DNA from: Pseudomonas pergaminensis
Lineage (GTDB): Bacteria; Pseudomonadota; Gammaproteobacteria; Pseudomonadales; Pseudomonadaceae
Assembly: GCF_024112395.2 (NCBI RefSeq)
Contig: NZ_CP078013.2
Span: forward strand, 1,178,001-1,242,000
DNA length: 64,000 nt
Reading direction: 5' to 3'
Shown here: positions 56,690 to 64,000 of the stretch, piece after piece
Layout of the letters: every line of letters begins with the position of its first letter
How positions within the stretch are numbered: position 1 is the first letter of the stretch
Made by a program: the position numbers and the translations under genes
The notes under the pieces: model-generated
The model's database searches: none
What the model was told of the DNA's origin: nothing
The model's input: the letters and a program-made list of their open reading frames with translations, nothing else

Positions 56690-57660
56690 GTATTGCCCTC
56701 AACGTCATCACCGGCTTTCTCGGCAGCGGTAAAACCACCTTGCTCAAGCGCCTGCTGCAGGGTGAAAGCCTGGGCGACACCGCGTTGCTGATCAACGAAT
56801 TCGGTGATGTCGGTATCGACCATCTGCTGGTGGAAGAAGTGGCGCCGGATACGGTGCTGCTGCCCAGCGGCTGCGTGTGTTGCTCGATCCGTGGCGAGTT
56901 GAAAGAGGCTTTGCTGACCTTGTTGCAACGCCGTGAGCGCGGTGAGATCCCGGCGTTCAAGCGGGTCATCCTGGAGACCACCGGCCTGGCCGACCCGGCG
57001 CCGATCCTGGCCACCCTGAACAACGACGTGCAGTTACGCGGGCGTTTTCATATTGGCTTGGTGATCACCCTGGTGGACGCCAGCCATGCCGTCCTGCAAG
57101 AACGCCTGCACCCGGAATGGCTGGCCCAGGTGGCGGCGGCGGATCGCTTGCTGCTGAGCAAGACTGATCTGGCGGGTGACTGCGCTGCACTGCGCGCACA
57201 TCTGCAAGCGCTCAATGCCGGCACGCCGATCCTCGATACCCATGACATCCACAGCGGCGACCAACTGCTGCTGGGCGAAGGCCTGCGCAGTGCCGAACCC
57301 GCCATGGAAGTCAGCCGCTGGCAGCTGCATCAAACCACCACGGCCACCCACGGCGCCGCGCAAGTGTGCAGCCTGACCTTCGACCAGCCCCTGGATTGGG
57401 TGGGTTTCGGGGTATGGTTGTCGATGCTGTTAAGATGCCACGGCGAACGAATTCTCCGCGTCAAAGGGCTGCTCAACGTGAACGCCAGTAACGCCCCCAT
57501 CGTCATTCATGGCGTGCAGCATTGCCTGCATGCGCCGGTGCATTTGCCCGCGTGGCCGGGCACTGACCGCCAATCACGCCTGGTGTTTATCCTACGTGGC
57601 CTCGAGCCTGCGCTGCTCAAGCGTTCGTTTGAAGCGTTCTCGCGGCGGTTCGCGGCATGA
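56686..57660 (+). CDS. CobW/COG0523 family GTPase (putative metallochaperone)
   Basis: A 324-residue cytoplasmic G3E GTPase. Walker A is GFLGSGKTT (10-18). The metal motif GCVCC (C63, C65, C66) is intact. Walker B/G3-like ETTGLADPAPI and the base-recognition motif SKTDLAGD follow. The C-terminal CobW_C domain covers about 215-320. COG0523 proteins insert or supply metals, often zinc, to partner enzymes. The imidase-like hydrolase upstream would need a divalent metal and is the most obvious client here. Overlaps on both sides (ATGA) tie it to the small Cys protein and the binding-protein-like gene. Confidence 0.88.
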   Translation: MSIALNVITGFLGSGKTTLLKRLLQGESLGDTALLINEFGDVGIDHLLVEEVAPDTVLLPSGCVCCSIRGELKEALLTLLQRRERGEIPAFKRVILETTGLADPAPILATLNNDVQLRGRFHIGLVITLVDASHAVLQERLHPEWLAQVAAADRLLLSKTDLAGDCAALRAHLQALNAGTPILDTHDIHSGDQLLLGEGLRSAEPAMEVSRWQLHQTTTATHGAAQVCSLTFDQPLDWVGFGVWLSMLLRCHGERILRVKGLLNVNASNAPIVIHGVQHCLHAPVHLPAWPGTDRQSRLVFILRGLEPALLKRSFEAFSRRFAA

Positions 57661-58832
57661 TCACACTCCGCGTTCTCGGTACGTCGGTCACCCTGCTTGA
57701 ATGCCTGCGCGTGCGCGCTGAAGAGGAGCTGGGCATTCGCTTGGTCTACCAGGTGCACGACGTCGAACAGGCCCAGCGTATCGCGGTGATGCAGCCCGAG
57801 AGCTATGACCTGTACGACCAGTGGTTTCACAACGTTGACTTCGTGTGGCCGGCTCGGGCGATCCAGCCCATCGACACGCGGCGCATCGCGCTGTGGCACG
57901 AAATCAATGACCTGCCCAAGCGCGGGCGCCTGTCGGCCGACGACCGTTTGGGCAGTGGCAGCGTGCCCAGCGAGCGGCTATTCGTGCAGCACGATGGCAG
58001 CCTCGGCAGCACGGTCACCGAGCGCATCAGCATGCTGCCCCTGACCCACAACGCCGACAGCTTCGCCTATCGCCCCGAGCGCCTGCCCGAAGGTTTTTGC
58101 CACGGCAACGAAAGCTGGGGCTGGCTGCTCGACCCCGCGTGGCGTGCGCGCACCGCCTTGCAGAGCGACGCCGCCATCGGCGCCCTGGATGCCGCGCTGG
58201 CGGTGCAGGGCGCGGGGCTGGCCAGCTTCAGGGACATCGGCAACATGAGCATCGAAGAGATCGATGTACTCGCTGACATCCTAGTGCGTAAACAGAAAGA
58301 AGGACACTTCGCAGCGTTCTGGTCCGACGATGAAGAGGCGGCGCAGTTGATGCTGAGCCCGAGTATCGATATCCAGAGCCTATGGTCACCGACCTTGATG
58401 CGCCTGCATCGCGCCGGGGTGAAATACCGCCTGGCGGTGCCGCGCGAGGGGTATCGGGCGTGGTTTGGTGGGTTGTCGTTGTCGCGGCATGCCAAGGGGC
58501 CGGTGCTGGATGCGGCCTATGCGTATCTGAATTGGTGGCTGTCCGGTTGGCCGGGGGCGGTGATGGCGCGGCAGGGGTATTACATTGGTAACCCGGCGCG
58601 TAGCCGTGACCACTTGAGCAGTGCGGAGTGGGATTACTGGTACGCGGGCAAGCCGGCGCGGGAGGAGTTGTTGGGCAGTGATGGGTTGCCGTTGATTGAT
58701 GTGGGGGAAGTGCGGGATGGGGGGTCTTATGAGCAGCGTATGGGGCATATTGCGGTGTGGAATTCGGTGATGGATGAGCATAACTATTTGGTGCGGCGGT
58801 GGGGGGATTTTATGCGGGCTCGTTGTGTTTGA
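57657..58832 (+). CDS. Solute-binding-protein-like protein without signal peptide
   Basis: A 391-residue protein with the two-lobe pattern of family 1 (PotD/spermidine-like) solute-binding proteins. It starts MITLRVLGTSVTLLECL, directly at the first beta strand; no hydrophobic signal sequence or lipobox precedes it, and the start is fixed by overlap with the CobW stop (ATGA). No permease or ATPase gene is nearby. Tryptophan-rich segments (YLNWWLSGWPGAVMARQGYY, WDYWYAG) may line the ligand cleft. It may bind a pathway metabolite in the cytosol as a sensor or carrier. Codon bias shifts to G-rich forms after about 58440. Confidence 0.8.
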   Translation: MITLRVLGTSVTLLECLRVRAEEELGIRLVYQVHDVEQAQRIAVMQPESYDLYDQWFHNVDFVWPARAIQPIDTRRIALWHEINDLPKRGRLSADDRLGSGSVPSERLFVQHDGSLGSTVTERISMLPLTHNADSFAYRPERLPEGFCHGNESWGWLLDPAWRARTALQSDAAIGALDAALAVQGAGLASFRDIGNMSIEEIDVLADILVRKQKEGHFAAFWSDDEEAAQLMLSPSIDIQSLWSPTLMRLHRAGVKYRLAVPREGYRAWFGGLSLSRHAKGPVLDAAYAYLNWWLSGWPGAVMARQGYYIGNPARSRDHLSSAEWDYWYAGKPAREELLGSDGLPLIDVGEVRDGGSYEQRMGHIAVWNSVMDEHNYLVRRWGDFMRARCV

Positions 58833-58884
58833 TTGAGTGCATATCCGTTGCTGCGTTCGGCCAGCGTGTTTAACGGGGCGCCTA

Positions 58885-59052
58885 GGATCAAAAGCAAACG
58901 CGGCGGCCTTGTAGCCGACCGATATTGAAAGCCGATCTCGGTCAACGTGTAGGAGCCGGCTTGCCGGCGATGGCATCACCTGGGTGGGCCTGATGTACCG
59001 AATCGCCTGCATCGCTGGCAAGCCAGCTCCTACACCTACCTGCTTTTGATCC
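58885..59052. repeat. REPIN nested in a longer inverted repeat (58833-59269 gap)
   Basis: A perfect 12-bp outer inverted repeat, GGATCAAAAGCA (58885-58896) and TGCTTTTGATCC (59041-59052), encloses a GTAGGAGCCGGC-subtype REPIN (TGTAGGAGCCGGCTTGCC from 58948, GGCAAGCCAGCTCCTACA to 59034). The surrounding 437-nt gap between the binding-protein-like gene and the EAL gene otherwise shows only A/T-rich sequence near 59150-59240 and no gene. Confidence 0.75.
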
Positions 59053-59269
59053 AATCAGGGCGGAGCCCCTGTCAGCCATCACCCAAATACTGGATATGTA
59101 ACCAACGCCCGATCCATCAAGCCAACCCTCTGTCGCCAAAAAACCACCACCAAATTCCCCGGTTTTATTGGGTGCACTTAACCCTACTCCCAGCTAATCT
59201 CCTCAGACCCAATACTCCATTAAAATTGATGTTTTTTTGACGCCAGGTCAGCTGTCGCAAGGAATGCAC

Positions 59270-61660
59270 ATGACAAAAGGACGCAGTGGCAGAGAGAGGC
59301 GCACGCCGCCAGAGGGCACTGCAATGAGGTGGCGCCACACGTTTCAAACCCGTATCGCGGGGGTGCTCGCGCTGTTGCTGCTGGTCGTCGTCGCCGCCAC
59401 CTATTTCGCCGTCAAGACCGCCACCTCCCGCGCCGTTGAAAACCAGGCGCAATTCCAACTCAAAACCGGCAGCCAAGTGTTCGAACGTCTGCTCGACCTG
59501 CGCGGACGTCGCCTGCAATACGGCCTGGACTGGCTGACCGCCGATCTCCCCTTCAAACAGGCCGTGGTCGAAGGCAAGACCGCGCCGATCCTCGCCGCCC
59601 TGCGTCGCCACGGCACGGGTATCCGCTCCAGCGAAGTGTTCGTACTGGGCCTGGATGGCAAGGTCATGGTCAGCACCTTGCCCATCCTCATGCGCGGTCA
59701 GTTCTTCCCCTACGACGATGCCCTGCGCCACGCGCGGCGCACGGGGTTGCAAATGCTGATCGTGGCCATGGACGGGCGCCCCTATCTGCTGGTGCAGGAT
59801 GAAGTGCTCAACCCGCTGCCCATCGCCCGTGTCGTCATGGGCTTTCCCATGGACAAACTGTTCGCCAATGAACTGCGCTCCATGAGCAACCTGGAGGTGT
59901 CGTTCCTCAGCGTGCAAAACGGCGAGCCCGGCCCGCTGTTCAGTACGCAGCCGGATGCCTACCAGGCCGCTACGCTCAGCCTGTTGCGCGAAGGGCACGT
60001 CGACCCCGAACCAAAGATCCACCTGTTCTATGGCGAACGTGTGCTCAGCCAGGTTTTGCCGCTGGCCAATACCGGCGATGGCGATGAAGTGCGGGTGTTA
60101 CTGCAAAGCCCGCTTGACCACGCCCTGGAATCCTTCGCGCCGCTGGACCGGCAGTTCCTCGGGATCGCCCTGGCGGTGCTGCTGGTGTCGCTGGCCGGTG
60201 CGTTGTTCCTGGCGCGACGGGTATCGCGCCCGCTCAATGCCTTGGTGCAGGCGGCTGAGCGTATTGGTGCCGGCGACTACCGCACGCCGGTGCGCGTGCG
60301 CAGCCATGATGAATTCGGGCTGCTGGCCCGCGCGTTCAACGCCATGCAAAGCGGCATCGCCGTGCGCGAGCGGCAATTGGCCCACAACGCGCTGCACGAC
60401 CCGCTCACCGGCCTGCCCAATCGTGCCCTGGCCATGGAACGCCTGGGCAGTGCGATCAGTGCGCGGCGGCCGGTGGTGTTGCTGTACCTGGGGATCGAGA
60501 ATTACCGGGTGATCAACGAAGGTTTTGGTCCCCAGGGCGTGGAAGAAATGTTGCGCGAAGCCAGTCGCTGCTTGTCGATGAGCCTGTTGGCCAGCGACAC
60601 GGCGGCGCGCATTACCGGCAGCGAGTTCCTGTTGTTGCTGGAGAACACCGAGATCGACCGCGCCGTGGCCCGCGCCGACCGCCTCTACGCACTGCTCACC
60701 GAGCCCCAGCGCATCGGCAATGATGAGCTGCGCCACGAAGTCAGCATCGGCATCGCCGCTTACCCCGCCGACGGTCAACAGGTGGAAGAGTTGATCAGCC
60801 GCGCAGCCATCGCCCGGCATGACGCCGCGAGCCTGCCGGGGCATTTGCAGATCTACCAGCAGGACCGCGACCTCGCCCATCAACGCCAGATCACGCTTAT
60901 CCGTGACTTGCGGCGTGCCGCCATCGAGGGCGAGTTGTTCCTGTGCTACCAGCCCAAACTCGACCTCAAGCACGGCCATGTCCGCCAGGCCGAAGCCCTG
61001 TTGCGCTGGCAGCACCCGACCCTGGGCCAGGTGTCGCCCGCCGAATTCATCCCGCTGGCCGAACGCACCGGCAGCATGAGCAGCCTGACCCTGTGGGTCA
61101 TTGAGGAAGCCATCCGCCAAATCGCCGAGTGGGCGCAGCGCGGCATGCTGATCCAGCTGTCGGTGAATATCTCGGTGGACGACCTGGCCGATGATGACCT
61201 GGCGATCCGCGTCACCGCGCTGTTGATGCAGTATCAGGTGGAGGCCGAGCAACTGATCTTCGAGATCACCGAAAGCGCGATCATGCACAACCCGCAACAG
61301 GCGCTCAGCGTGCTGGAGCAACTGCGCGACTGTGGCATCAGCCTGTCGGTGGATGACTTCGGCACCGGCTATTCCTCGCTCGCGCAATTGCAGCGGCTGC
61401 CGGTGCAGGAGTTGAAGATCGATCAGTCCTTCGTGCGTAACCTCAACAGCACCAGCAGTGACGGGGTGATCGTGCGTTCCACCATTGAGATGAGCCACAA
61501 CCTGGGGCTCAAGGTGGTGGCCGAAGGCGTCGAATTTGCCCCCAGCCTCAAGCTGCTCAAGCAGTGGAATTGCGACACCGCGCAGGGCTACCTCATCAGC
61601 CGGCCGTTAAATGCGATGGCGTTCGAAATGTGGATGCGCCGCGAACGCTCCCCCGTCTGA
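59270..61660 (+). CDS. Membrane EAL phosphodiesterase with degenerate GGDEF domain
   Basis: A 796-residue inner-membrane signalling protein. Order: a membrane helix (about 30-52), a periplasmic sensor (about 53-295), a second helix (about 300-322), HAMP (about 322-375), GGDEF-like domain (about 385-540) and EAL domain (about 550-790). The GGDEF motif reads TGSEF (449-453), so cyclase activity should be lost. The EAL site is intact: EALLRW (575), SVNIS, FEITES, D695-D696 in DDFGTG, LKIDQSF and VVAEGVE. It should degrade c-di-GMP, with the GGDEF part possibly regulatory. ATG 59270 (AAGGA) and 59324 (GAGGG) are both plausible starts. Confidence 0.88.
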   Translation: MTKGRSGRERRTPPEGTAMRWRHTFQTRIAGVLALLLLVVVAATYFAVKTATSRAVENQAQFQLKTGSQVFERLLDLRGRRLQYGLDWLTADLPFKQAVVEGKTAPILAALRRHGTGIRSSEVFVLGLDGKVMVSTLPILMRGQFFPYDDALRHARRTGLQMLIVAMDGRPYLLVQDEVLNPLPIARVVMGFPMDKLFANELRSMSNLEVSFLSVQNGEPGPLFSTQPDAYQAATLSLLREGHVDPEPKIHLFYGERVLSQVLPLANTGDGDEVRVLLQSPLDHALESFAPLDRQFLGIALAVLLVSLAGALFLARRVSRPLNALVQAAERIGAGDYRTPVRVRSHDEFGLLARAFNAMQSGIAVRERQLAHNALHDPLTGLPNRALAMERLGSAISARRPVVLLYLGIENYRVINEGFGPQGVEEMLREASRCLSMSLLASDTAARITGSEFLLLLENTEIDRAVARADRLYALLTEPQRIGNDELRHEVSIGIAAYPADGQQVEELISRAAIARHDAASLPGHLQIYQQDRDLAHQRQITLIRDLRRAAIEGELFLCYQPKLDLKHGHVRQAEALLRWQHPTLGQVSPAEFIPLAERTGSMSSLTLWVIEEAIRQIAEWAQRGMLIQLSVNISVDDLADDDLAIRVTALLMQYQVEAEQLIFEITESAIMHNPQQALSVLEQLRDCGISLSVDDFGTGYSSLAQLQRLPVQELKIDQSFVRNLNSTSSDGVIVRSTIEMSHNLGLKVVAEGVEFAPSLKLLKQWNCDTAQGYLISRPLNAMAFEMWMRRERSPV

Positions 61661-61671
61661 CCCCCCCCACT

Positions 61672-61695
61672 TGTAGGAGCCGGCAAGCCGGCTCC
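61672..61695. repeat. Single REP hairpin (GTAGGAGCCGGC type)
   Basis: GGAGCCGGC, AA and GCCGGCTCC form one compact palindrome 12 nt after the EAL gene stop. It has no partner arm and resembles the copy at 31714. Confidence 0.75.
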
Positions 61696-61707
61696 GACGG
61701 GTATGAA

Positions 61708-61739
61708 AAAGGCGGCTACCTGTGAGGGTAGCCGCCTTT
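61708..61739. terminator. Bidirectional terminator between the EAL gene and gcd
   Basis: AAAGGCGGCTACC (61708-61720) pairs with GGTAGCCGCCTTT (61727-61739), a 13-bp stem flanked by A and T tracts. It ends 19 nt from the gcd stop and 48 nt after the EAL gene. Confidence 0.88.
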
Positions 61740-61758
61740 GTTTGGCTGCCAGTCGATC

Positions 61759-64000
61759 TTAATCCGGCAGTTTGAACGCCATCACGTAGTCACCCTGTTT
61801 AGTACCCAGGGAACCGTGACCGCCGGCCATGACCAGCACGTACTGCTTGCCGTCCTTGCCGGTGTAGGTCATCGGGGTGGTTTGCGCGCCTGCAGGCAGG
61901 CGGCCTTCCCACAGTTGCTTGCCGTTTTTCACGTCGTAGGCACGCAGGTACTGGTCCAGGGTACCGCTGAGGAACGACACGCCACCGGCGGTGGTGAAGG
62001 TGCCGCCCAGGCTAGGCACGCCCATGGTCAGCGGGATCGGAACCGGCGAGCTGTCACGCACGGTGCCGTTCTTGTGCATCCAAAGGGTCTTGTGGGTGGT
62101 CAGGTCGACCGCCGCCACGTAACCCCACGCCGGTGCCTGGCACGGCAGGCCCATTGGCGACAGCATGGCTTCGAGGATCACGCCGTACGGCGCGCCTTTG
62201 TTCGGCTGCACGCCTTCGGTTTCGCTGACGCGTGGACCTTGCTTGGCGATGTCAGCGGCCGGGATCAGTTTCGATTTGAACGCCATGTAGCTTGGGTTCA
62301 CGAAGGCAATCTGGCGAACCGGGTCGACGGAAATGCCGCCCCAGTCGAACACGCCGAAGTTGCCTGGGTAAACGATCGAGCCTTGCAGCGAAGGCGGGGT
62401 GAAAGCACCGTCGTAGCGCATGGATTTGAAATCAATCCGGCACAGCATCTGGTCGAACGGCGTCACGCCCCACATGTCGCGCTCTTTGAGCGGCGGCGGC
62501 ATGAAGTTCAGGTCGGACTTCGGTTGGGTTGGCGACGTGTGGTCGCCAGCGACTGCACCTTGCGGCACCGCCACTTCGTGGATCGGCACCACGGGTTGGC
62601 CGGTGGCACGGTCCAGCACGTAGATGCTGCCTTGCTTGGTCGACGCCATGACTGCTTGCTTCACGCCATCAGCGGTCTTGATGTCGATCAGCGAAGGCTG
62701 GCCGCCCACGTCCATGTCCCACAGGTCATGGTGGGTGAACTGGAAGGTCCACTTCACATGGCCGCTGTCGATGTCCAGAGCGGTCAGGCCGGCGCTGTAT
62801 TTTTCCGAGTCTTCGGTACGGTCGCCGCCGTATTGGTCGGGCATCTGGTTGCCCATCGGCAGGTACAGCATGCCGAGTTTTTCATCCACGGCGAACATGG
62901 ACCACATGTTCGGCGAGTTGCGGGTGTAGGTCTTGCCCTCGGCCAACGGGGTGGTGTCGTCCGGGTTGCCGCTGTCCCAGTTCCACACCAGCTTGCCGGT
63001 GTGCACGTCGAATGCGCGGATCACGCCGCTTGGCTCGTCGGTGGACACGTTGTCGGTGACGTGGCCGCCGATCACCACCAGGTTTTTAGTCACGGCCGGT
63101 GGCGACGTGGAGTAGTAACCGCCTGGGGCGAAGCTGCCGATATTGGCACGCAGGTCGACCTGGCCTTTGTCACCGAAGTCTTCACACATCTTGCCGGTGT
63201 CGGCGTTGAGGGCGATCAGACGGGTGTCGGCAGTCGGTACGAAAATCCGTTTCGGGCAGGCATTCGGTGCAGCGGCGGGGCTGGCGCTGCCGGTCGGGCT
63301 CTGCTCGGAAGCGTAGGCAGCGTCATCGTGATACGACACGCCACGGCAGGTCATGTGTGCCCAACCCTTGAAGTTTTCGGCACCCTGGCTGCTGATCTTC
63401 GGATCGAAGCGCCAGATTTCCTTGCCGGTGTCCGGGTCCAGTGCAATCACTTGGCTGTGCGGCGTGCACACGTAGAGCATGCCGTTGACTTTCAGCGGGG
63501 TGTTTTCCGCGGTGGTCTCACCTGGGTCGTTCGGGCCAGGGATGTCACCGGTACGGAAGGTCCACGCCGGGACCAGCTTGTGAGCATTTTCCGGGGTGAT
63601 CTGTGCCAGCGGCGAGTAGCGATCGCCAAAGGCCGAACGGCCGTAGGAGTTCCAGTCGCCATCGGCCTGGGACGGTGCAGCGCTGGCCATGCCGGGTACC
63701 GCGTCGCGGTCCAGTTGGCCTTTGATCTCACCCGGGTTGGTGAATTGGCTGGCAACGGCGGCAGCACCGGCGAGCACCACAGCCACGCTCAGCGCGCCAG
63801 TGCCCAGCGGGGCCGGCTGGCCACGCAGCAACGGACGGCGGAACCACGGGAGCAACATGACGATGCCCAGGGCGAACAGCAGCGCCAGGCGCGGCACCAA
63901 CTGCCACCAGTCCAGGCCGACTTCCCACAAAGCCCACACCGTACTGGCGAACAGTACCAGTGCGTACAGGCCGAGTGCGGCGCGGCGGGTGGCCAGCAAG
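61759..64000 (-). CDS. gcd: Membrane-bound PQQ-dependent glucose dehydrogenase, N-terminally cut by the window
   Basis: At least 746 residues of a quinoprotein that oxidises glucose to gluconate at the periplasmic face and passes electrons to ubiquinone. Visible are the last membrane helices of the N-terminal anchor (LGLYALVLFASTVWALWEVG, VPRLALLFALGIVMLLPWF and LSVAVVLAGAAAVASQF). Next comes the eight-bladed PQQ domain: WNSYGRSAFGDRYSPLAQI, ENTPLKVNGMLYVCTPHSQV, the dehydrogenase block THHDLWDMDVGGQPSL, and the end GGHGSLGTKQGDYVMAFKLP. The true start lies beyond 64000; full proteins have about 800 residues. It could also be a quinate-type relative, but glucose dehydrogenase fits best. Confidence 0.95.
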   Translation of the reverse strand, partial: LLATRRAALGLYALVLFASTVWALWEVGLDWWQLVPRLALLFALGIVMLLPWFRRPLLRGQPAPLGTGALSVAVVLAGAAAVASQFTNPGEIKGQLDRDAVPGMASAAPSQADGDWNSYGRSAFGDRYSPLAQITPENAHKLVPAWTFRTGDIPGPNDPGETTAENTPLKVNGMLYVCTPHSQVIALDPDTGKEIWRFDPKISSQGAENFKGWAHMTCRGVSYHDDAAYASEQSPTGSASPAAAPNACPKRIFVPTADTRLIALNADTGKMCEDFGDKGQVDLRANIGSFAPGGYYSTSPPAVTKNLVVIGGHVTDNVSTDEPSGVIRAFDVHTGKLVWNWDSGNPDDTTPLAEGKTYTRNSPNMWSMFAVDEKLGMLYLPMGNQMPDQYGGDRTEDSEKYSAGLTALDIDSGHVKWTFQFTHHDLWDMDVGGQPSLIDIKTADGVKQAVMASTKQGSIYVLDRATGQPVVPIHEVAVPQGAVAGDHTSPTQPKSDLNFMPPPLKERDMWGVTPFDQMLCRIDFKSMRYDGAFTPPSLQGSIVYPGNFGVFDWGGISVDPVRQIAFVNPSYMAFKSKLIPAADIAKQGPRVSETEGVQPNKGAPYGVILEAMLSPMGLPCQAPAWGYVAAVDLTTHKTLWMHKNGTVRDSSPVPIPLTMGVPSLGGTFTTAGGVSFLSGTLDQYLRAYDVKNGKQLWEGRLPAGAQTTPMTYTGKDGKQYVLVMAGGHGSLGTKQGDYVMAFKLPD

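Noticed and set aside
60098..61498. 466-residue open frame opposite the EAL gene
   Set aside because: No ribosome site or domain, and fully contained in a gene with clear motifs.

Overview
The window is a GC-rich chromosomal segment of a fluorescent-group Pseudomonas. Gene content and order (hmgA-fahA-maiA, pepA-holC-valS, lptF-lptG, lepA-lepB-rnc-era-recO-pdxJ, cysteine-protease inhibitor next to a Lon-type protease, gcd) and about a dozen REP/REPIN-type palindromic repeats in the intergenic gaps point there. No rRNA, tRNA, insertion sequence, phage or CRISPR array was seen. Both edges cut genes: hmgA at the left and gcd at the right.

Layout. 0-4 kb: end of the homogentisate (Tyr/Phe) pathway with its own MFS transporter. 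4-16.5 kb: metabolic and stress genes. These include an amino-acid dehydrogenase homologue lacking its second conserved lysine, a formamidase-like enzyme with an extra four-cysteine insert, a dienelactone hydrolase, yebG under a near-consensus LexA box, psiE, the serine transporter/deaminase pair sdaC-sdaA with a DsdC-like regulator, an HPF-like ribosome factor behind a palindromic leader, and a DHA2 efflux pump with a divergent LysR regulator. 16.6-24.4 kb: iron uptake, with fecI-fecR-fecA (ferric citrate) divergent across a Fur box from a PepSY-reductase operon that ends in a second ECF sigma/anti-sigma pair without a receptor. 24.4-47 kb: mainly housekeeping (yejK, hupN, rlmF, valS, holC, pepA, lptFG, lepA-lepB-rnc-era-recO-pdxJ, a Tat multicopper oxidase coupled to tadA, cmoAB, lysoplasmalogenase). 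47-49.6 kb: a Lon-family protease preceded by a sigma-32-like promoter.

49.8-58.8 kb is the most unusual region. A GntR regulator with two winged-helix domains is divergent from an array coding for an amidase-signature enzyme, a PuuE/cyclic-imidase-like hydrolase, an MFS importer, two short-chain dehydrogenases, a 99-residue protein beginning Met-Cys-Gly-Leu-Cys-Gly, a CobW-type GTPase and a solute-binding-protein-like protein with no signal peptide and no permease. My reading is a catabolic module for a cyclic imide or ureide (import, ring opening, half-amide hydrolysis, oxidation). To it is attached a translationally coupled trio (small Cys protein, CobW, cytoplasmic binding protein) whose job I cannot name. 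This trio is the best candidate for an undescribed system.

59-64 kb: a membrane-bound EAL phosphodiesterase with a ruined GGDEF motif, and the PQQ-dependent glucose dehydrogenase gcd.
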